Shown here: positions 57,346 through 64,000 of the stretch, in pieces | Numbering within the stretch: the stretch's first letter is position 1 | Layout of the letters: every line of letters begins with the position of its first letter | Origin: Dacryopinax spathularia | Taxonomy: Eukaryota > Basidiomycota > Dacrymycetes > Dacrymycetales > Dacrymycetaceae | Assembly (NCBI GenBank): GCA_037974965.1 | Contig: JBBPFI010000018.1 | Location: 372,001-436,000, forward strand | Direction of reading: 5' to 3' | Length of the DNA: 64,000 bases | The notes under the pieces: generated by a model | Told to the model about the DNA's origin: nothing | Seen by the model: only the letters and a program-made list of their open reading frames with translations | The model's database searches: none | Translations under genes and position numbers: made by a program

Positions 57346-60300
57346 CGGGGAGATTGAGATGCCGGCGGGTGCGCGAGGCGGAGCAAAGAAGCGGCGAGAA
57401 GATGTAACTGAATCTGTCGCGGCTGCCGAGGATGGAGAAGCAGAAGTCGCGGAAGCCAAGCTGGGGTGATTGATGATGATGATGGTGCTTGAAAGTGATG
57501 ATGATATTGGTGATGAAGGGGGGTGGACGAGATGAGAAAGCAACGACGAGGAGCGGGAGAAGGGTTTAAGGGTAGGTGGATGGGTGGGTGGTTATGGTAT
57601 AGACCGGCGGGCGACGTATGTAATACGAGGCGGGGGAGGCCGATGTGGGAATGGACCGGTATGAGGAATGTGGGTCTGTGAGGCGCAACGGGTGTTTATT
57701 TGGTTGGAACCCAAATGGAAAGTGGGCCGGGTTGGTCGGGCGGGCGTTGGAGTGAGACACAACACACAACACAGTAACGGGGGCAGGAATGGGAAGATGG
57801 AACAGCGCGGGGGAGAGAGGGCGTGGTGAGGCCTGTGTCCGTGATTTATACTGCAGTGGGGGATAAGAAGGAGGGGTTGTTGGCAGGTTGTTGTCTGCGG
57901 GTGAAGAAGCACGGCTTGAGCGGGGGCGCTAATGACTGGCTATCTGTCAATCTCGTGCAGTCCCGATGAGGACCGCAAGCGCATCGTTCGAGCGAGGAAG
58001 TGGCGCTTGTGCTCGTGGTTTTGGTGGCTGAAGGGAGGGGCCAGAAGCGGGGAAGCGCGTGAAGTGAGTGGGAGGGGAGAATCGTGTGTGGAAGGAGGGC
58101 GAAGAGTACGAATGCGCCGAGGACGGGCGATGGAGTTGGAAGGAATCGGAGGGCAATCGAAGGGAAGGGGAGAAAGGGAAGAGAGGGGAAGAGATAGACG
58201 GGAAGCGATGCGAGATTGTGGATCTGGATCTGGACAGCCAAATGTCCGAGTGGGCAAGTCAGGCAGTCAATGAACGGATTCGGGTGGACCGGGGCCGGGG
58301 CTAGGCTGGCCATTGGACGATGGCAGAATGAGCTGGGCACAAATGCCGATCCTCGCGCTGTCACAGAGAAGGGAAGCCGATCCGGGGAGGAGGATGAGGT
58401 AGCAGACCAAAACCCCGCGGAGGCATTAGCAAATGGGCGAAACGAACGCTGGGCATCGATGAGAATGAGATGAAGAGCGAGCGTGACCCATGCGCGTTGT
58501 TTGGTCGCATATGGCAAGCGGGTGGTGGTGCAAGCCCGCCAGATCGGCCGGGCTTTTCGAGAGAATAGAATAAGCAGAGGAGCGCGAGAGTCCCTAGGCA
58601 GGCAGGGACCCAACCCGGCTTGCAGCAATCATTTCAGGGAAGAGACCGGCGTGTACGGAAGAGGATGACGCCAGAAGCCGGGATAGTGTGAAAGGATGAG
58701 CGAGTCCCCCAGGAGCAGCAGTTAGGCAAGGCCGGGAACGAGCGAGTTGTGAATTGGACAAAATGAGAGAAGCCATGCCAGAATTGTGTGGGTGTGGGAT
58801 GTGTGTGAGTGGCACATCATGGGGAGGAATTGACAGATCACGGGCCTATCGGGGTCACGCCGTCACATTTTTCGAACGGGGCAGACCCTGACTGTGCTCC
58901 AGCCTCCCAGCCCCCCAAGTCTCTTCTCCCTTCCCGTTTCACGCGCTCATCAATGGGCCCGCAAGAAAGAACGCGCCGAGCCCGCCTGTGAGGGAACGGG
59001 GAATTTTGGGCACAGGAATGTCCCCATCAGCTTTCCATCATCCCACTCATCACCCATTTCTTCCTCCGTGCCGGCGGTATTCTCCCTCTTCCCGCGTCCA
59101 TCTTCTATTTGCGCCGGGCCATGCCGGACCCTTCCGGCCTTCCCTTCCCTCTGACGCAGCACAGATCAACACATCACGAGAAGAAAATAACCACGCCTTC
59201 CCCTGACTACGCACATCATCTTACCGCATCGTCCCGCCGGCTCGTCCGCACCTTCAATTCATTCTGCCTATTTCCGACCTCTTTGTCACCATCAAACGGG
59301 GCCTGAGGATCGACCCTATCACGTACCGCGCTGCATTTTCTCCCTTATCAGACCGCGTGTCGGCGGTTTTCCCAATCGGAGTTTACCCGCGATGAAACAA
59401 ATCAGTAGAAGGCGCGCTACAAAGGCCTGCGCCAGAATCCTCACCTCCTTCCTTCCTAAAGCCCCGCAGTCCTCTGATGGGCCGGCGACGGCAATAGCCC
59501 GCAACGGGAAAGGACGGTCCTCGCGAGTGGCCTTTCTTGCCGAAGTCATTTTCAGCCTCATACGATGCTGACAACCGTCTTCCCCGCCGTCGAGAGGTCG
59601 CGACCTGCAGGGTTCGCTGCTTCCCGGTCTTGCCCAACAGTACTCTCTCGCCGCTGTCTCGGAACCGTCGCTTTTCCAGCTGGTCAATAACGTTGCTTCT
59701 GAAGCCGACCCGCTCCCTCCCCGTACAAAAGAAAAGGCTAGCTTGGTGCGCTAGCCCTTACAACCAGAGCGACGAGAGCGCCGACGCGCGATTCAGCCCG
59801 CAAATCATGTCTGCACTCCACTGCCAGAAGAACGGCTATTCATCTTAGGTAGCTTCTGGCTTATGGCAACATACAGAAATCAACACTAGCAAGCCACTCA
59901 AGAGACCGCTCATCGGCTGGAAAAGACCGGCGATGCGCCGGAAAACGAGGAAGAGGACGCGCTGTCGGCGTTTGGGCATGGACCGACGCTACCACGTCGA
60001 AGCATAGCGTCATTACCGTTCTTGCGGGGAACCGCCGGTTGGGCTATGCGACCACTTTCCATCGCCAGTCCATCTCGACCTAATGTTCCATACTCGAAAG
60101 GAGGACTGACATTAATGGCTCATAGCTTTCTTTATCCCGTTTGGGTACAGCCAAGCCCCACTTTCGGGAGGTCATAATCCCGGTAAATGCGGCAACTAGG
60201 AACGACCAGATTGACATTAGCCTTTAGACTATTTACCGCTTACCAGCTTCCCGCTGTTGCTTTACCCCTGACTATCGGCAATCGGCTGGTGTGCGGTCAT

Positions 60301-61728
60301 GTCATGTTGTCTGCTGTCTCGACCTGTCTCAAACAAGGGAAACGGCACGAGCGGGTCTTGCATCCGCCCCAGCGGGACGGTGTTGTTAAGCCGCAGGCAA
60401 ACTACCACTCCGCTCTACAGCGCTTTGTCTGCCTTTTCCCTATTTGGCTGACTTCTCTTCTTTCAAAAGAGACAACCGCCGCCAAGCCAGCGGTATGCCA
60501 CGCCAACCCGGGGCAACAAGCCATAGACTTCCCTTCCCAGCCGGCGGCATCGTCCCACTCCCCCTTTTCCCGGGTCGGGACATCCACGGCTTGCCCTGTT
60601 CAGCCCCCCGCGAACCTGTCAGAATTCCTTCTTTCAAGAAACCTTGGCCGCGCGCGCCGATCCTCGCGCCCAAGAACACGAGGAGCCACGGCGCGGCTTA
60701 TGTGAGAAGCTGGGGGAGGGAAGCAGCTACCCTTAGACCCGCCCGGCCGGCGGGGTTGGACGGAAATATTTGGGGTCTAACCCCGGCGAGAAGGCGATGA
60801 CGGCATGCGTCGTGATCCCCCGCTCCGATTGGGCTGCATTGATGCCGATCCGTGGCGCACATGAGCTGATAAAGAAGCATGCCTGGGGTGATTATGTATT
60901 ACCGTACAGTTGCATGTCCAGCAGCTTGCCAGCAGCATACATCTGCCCTGCAATAGGCAAAACGGAACCTGTATTACTGCGTGGGAGCGCGCACCTTCGC
61001 CGCTAGAGGCAGAATCACCGTTCTTGCCCGTTTGGGACGCTCGCCGAGCTGTACCCGCAGCTCACGCACGCGGCAAGCCGACTGACCCGCAGGGGCCGTG
61101 CGGATCATGGTGAAAACTGGCAGGAAAGGGTACGAGGGAAGCGTGCTTGTGCTCCAGCAAACCATGCTTCTGCTTCTGTTAGAGGGTGCGCGGACCGACC
61201 GTGGCTTCCACGCTCCCGCCGGGAGAAGGCGAGGAAGCATGCACTCTGACGCGTGCCATCCGGAATGGAATGGGAAGTGCGGCTGTCGAAGAATTCGCGC
61301 CGCGTCCTTCTGTATCCACCTGAAACCCTTATTGTATCGCGGACCGTACGACGCGCACACCGCGCGTTGCATTGAACAACACGCATGAGGGCTGTTGAGG
61401 GCGCTATCAGGCTGAACAATGGATTGTCTGGAGCGATGAGTACGATATTACACATGCAGTAGTATGTGGTATCATGGTGTCGGACGACACGGCGTCCTCG
61501 TGGATATGCAGAAAACCCAGGTAAAGAAAACGGAGGGGTCATGTGCGATTGAGCCGGTTTGTTTGATGTGGCGCGCGCCACACCATGCAATCCGCGGCTC
61601 ATGGACACTTTCATGCCTCTTTTGCGGCAGCCAAGATCGCCGCGGGTCCGCCGGCCTTCTTGATTCTAAAGCAGAAGAACAGGCATCAGGATCGGCGCGC
61701 AAAGGGGAAATGACGGCGGGACAGCGAC
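57346..61728. other. 4.4-kb gene-poor region upstream of zinc-cluster factor 2
   Basis: This is the longest gene-free stretch in the window. The 1.3 kb next to the factor gene are C/T-rich on the coding strand and may be a long 5' leader with short upstream frames, for example the open frame 57846-58628. Further right, GCCGG/CCGGC-containing elements are frequent (near 59073, 59480, 59925, 60030, 60540, 60745, 61213 and 61636). No ORF with recognisable family or convincing intron context was found on either strand, and no transposon ends were seen. Confidence 0.5.
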
Positions 61729-62802
61729 TCACGCGCGGCGTATCTCTCCAGCAGTCTTCTGCCACTTGTTCAGCTTCTTATCCCGGCTCATACCATCGAT
61801 ATCATCCCCGTGCTTTTGGATGAGCTCGCGTAGCAAGTCCACCTCCTGCGCTGAGGCATGTCGCGGGACTTTTGTCGCCTCAGATGCAAGCTTCTCGAGT
61901 TCTAGGCCGGGAGTCAGTATCGGCGGTGGAGCACGGTAAAGATAGATAGAAAAACGCACCTTCTGTAACCGCAGTCCGCTTCGTCTTCTGTGCAGCAGCT
62001 ACACGCTCCGCCACCTCGGAGTTGTCCGGAACCCAGTCCTCCATCGGCGGGCCCCACGGCGTCACCTCCTGCTCCGGTTTCCGCTTGCCCTTCTTGCCCT
62101 TCTGACTCACAGCTGGTGCATCAGCCGCATCCATATCCACATCTCCCGCCGCCTCGTTACCTTCCTCCTCATCCTCAGGCAGGACAACATCAACCACGTT
62201 CCCGTCTTTGTCTCGTATGATACGGCCAAAACCCTTGCGTAGCGGCTGCTGAGCCTTCGCGGAAGCCGAGGACCCTGCAGGGATCGGCGATTGCTGCTGG
62301 TCCGGAGAATCGGAAATGACGTCCTCAGCATCAAGCGGTTGTACAGGTTTGAGCGAGGCAGCCTTGTCCTCTGTCCCGCCAGACTCGCGTGGTGCCAGCG
62401 TGGGAGCCAACCCGAGCGCGGCATAACTGTACGCCGAGAACGCGAATGCGGTCAGCGGAGCCCGAGGCTGAGGAGGGCCGATCTTACGCACTTTTGCCTG
62501 ACTGTTTTACGCACATCCCATGCTTTCTTCAGCACCTCCGGCCCGTTGATCGCTGGGATGATCAGAGGTATATCAGCTTATGTTCTAAACGGATCGGGCA
62601 CGATCAAGGCCATAGGATAAAACGGGCTATCGCCGACTGATTGGAAGGCGCGTCCATCGCACAGGAGGCTTGCATCGAAAATGCAATGGAAAAAAGGGAA
62701 ATCCCACACACCTGGATGTTTCCGCAACTTCTTTGCGTTTGTGGTCTTGACCGTGCGGTGAGCCGTTGACCGTGCTTTCCGACGCTGGCGTGGATTTGCC
62801 AT
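61729..62802 (-). CDS. NOP16: Ribosome biogenesis protein Nop16
   Basis: Four exons start at the ATG at 62802-62800. The N-terminus MANPRQRRKARSTAHRTVK is the typical basic Nop16 start. Splicing gives KKAWDVRKTVRQNYAALGLA, the family's central motif, after introns near 62711-62560 and 62501-62430. A long acidic insert and a KGKKGKRK patch follow. The C-terminal exon carries ELIQKHGDDIDGMSRDKKLN and KWQKTAGEIRRA, matching the YGDDYxxMxRDxKLN signature. The length of about 265 residues is a little longer than in yeast because of the low-complexity insert. The protein acts in nucleolar 60S pre-ribosomes. The first intron is longer (about 150 nt) than is usual in this window. Confidence 0.93.
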
Positions 62803-64000
62803 GTGTGCAGACCAAAGATGGTGCGTTCAGGGGGCGCCGATTGGGTACAGATATTGTGCTTGGAAGACGGCGCTTCGAATCGAAAACGAATGTGGTGGAG
62901 GCCTTGCGCGTTCTGTGCGTGTTTCGAGTTGCAATCGGCGCTAGAAGGCTCGGATGTACGCGATGTAACGGGTGTGCCGTCAGAGGATGAGGAGGAGAAG
63001 GATAAGCCGGAGCTGTGCAAGGCAGGTGGGATAGAGTTGCGAAGGATGAAGCCCTTGATGGGTGGACCCAATTGTGGACCCAAGACCCAAAAAGAAGCAA
63101 AGAAGCCAAAGGGGTCCGCGGCAAAACTGCTGGCAGACGGCAGACGAAAGAGGCCGAGTCGATTGTTCTGTTCTGAAAAGGAAATTGGATGTGGGGGTTG
63201 ATATGCAGCAGAACGAATGGGTCAATCGCGATCGCTGATCTTCAATAACGGCTGTGAAAGATTTGAGATGACCACAAAAAAGAAGCACCGCGCTTGCCGG
63301 CGGTTCGCGCACGTGGCTCAATCTATAACTGGACCCGCGATTGCAGCCGGGATATGCCTCGCCGCTCTCAACAGCGTGACATTCCAGTCACGCAAGGTCT
63401 GCTCTCTTCAGGGGGCGATCTCTGTCGTCACAGCAAAAGATGAAGCTGGCGGCGTAAGTGGAGAAAAAAGCAAACAGGAGGGGAAAGACCCGGTCAAGAA
63501 GCTATCGGGGTCCTTCCACCACCGTCACTGCTTCTGATTGGTTCTTGCCTCAAAGAAGCCATTTTAGCGCCGGCATCCTCTCTGTCTCACAAAAGCCCCG
63601 AGTGCTTCTTTATCAGGCCACCAGCTCACGGCCGCCACTCACTCCTTCTCTCGACGGGCCCGTTCCAACTGGTCAGGGTTGGAAGATGTGGGTTGATGGG
63701 TGGAGATCAGAGGTGCATTGCCTTGCCTCATTGCTGATCCACTCTTCCTGCTTCTTTACCACTCACGTTCGATTGGAACGTTCCTGGATCCCACAGATTC
63801 AGCTCATATCGACGTCCTTCTGCACCAGGCAGCTTTATCAAGTTGTACGGCTACCACAGTGCCGTATACTGCCTACCCTACAACATAGACTTATCGACAG
63901 TGGTGCACGATAACATACGTTCCCAGCTCATCCAGTCAGCGTCCTCCCCTCCCAGAGCGCGTCAAAACAGCAGCAACCTGGAAGCACGCACGGCTCCCAC
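62803..64000. other. Right-edge non-coding region
   Basis: This is 1.2 kb upstream of NOP16. Plus-strand frames at 62803-63201 and 63217-63537 and minus-strand 62627-63124 have no recognisable family, and the last overlaps the NOP16 first exon and intron. I see nothing I can support; a gene reading rightward may start beyond the edge. Confidence 0.45.

Noticed and set aside
57846-58628. 260-codon minus-strand frame upstream of zinc-cluster factor 2
   Set aside because: It is Pro/Leu/Ser-rich from C/T-rich DNA, has no family match and no splice link to the factor; more likely leader or promoter sequence.
57346-61728. Possible transposon in the long gap
   Set aside because: I found no terminal repeats, target-site duplication, transposase or reverse transcriptase remnants by reading both strands.
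62627-63124. 165-codon minus-strand frame at the right edge
   Set aside because: It overlaps the NOP16 first exon and intron in another frame and has low-complexity composition.

Overview
The window is nuclear DNA from a fungus, most likely a basidiomycete yeast-like lineage such as the Tremellomycetes. The evidence is that most genes are interrupted by short introns of roughly 45-70 nt. These have GTGCGT/GTACGT/GTAAGY donors, CTGAC/CTAAC-type branch sites and CAG/TAG acceptors. Coding sequence is moderately GC-rich, and the products are fungal: an Ira/neurofibromin RasGAP, Chs7, two Zn2Cys6 factors, an alpha-arrestin and two RNA-dependent RNA polymerases. The lineage is inference; no marker gene for species identification lies here.

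Layout from left to right. 1-8270 (-) is a RasGAP of the Ira1/2-neurofibromin family, cut by the left edge. 8811-9914 (-) is glyoxalase II. 11153-15252 (+) is a large alpha-arrestin with PPxY motifs. 15622-17717 (+) is heat shock factor Hsf1. 17995-18788 (+) and 18879-20012 (-) are two convergent unknown genes. 20757-22900 (-) is splicing factor SF3B2/Cus1. 23149-24824 (-) is a tocopherol-cyclase-like membrane protein. 25668-26872 (-) is the chitin synthase export chaperone Chs7. 29079-30023 (-) is an alpha/beta hydrolase. 30622-31035 (+) is a small, possibly mitochondrial protein. 31443-32338 (-) and 32923-34029 (+) are a divergent pair of related F-box proteins. 34261-35808 (-) is adenylosuccinate synthetase and 35993-36492 (+) is Cox16, and these two share a 184-bp promoter.

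37002-40918 and 41189-43983 (both +) are tandem RNA-dependent RNA polymerases. 44432-45869 (+) is an F-box/WD40 protein. 46351-48582 (-) is a very acidic protein of unknown function. 49176-49761 (+) is a cupin. 50459-53458 (+) and 54040-57345 (-) are two convergent zinc-cluster transcription factors. 61729-62802 (-) is the ribosome-biogenesis protein Nop16, with non-coding sequence to the right edge.

The gene set is mostly housekeeping: Ras signalling, heat shock, splicing, AMP synthesis, cytochrome oxidase assembly, ribosome biogenesis, cell wall and methylglyoxal detoxification. The part with most potential novelty is the RdRP pair. The downstream copy lacks the N-terminal third but keeps an intact frame, all four intron positions and the DLDGD catalytic motif. 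One of its introns carries two in-frame acceptors that would either make or break that motif. Other notable features are several perfect or near-perfect inverted repeats in gene-free stretches and a 4.4-kb gene-poor stretch upstream of one zinc-cluster factor. No rRNA, tRNA, CRISPR array, retroelement, virus-like element or DNA transposon was recognised.
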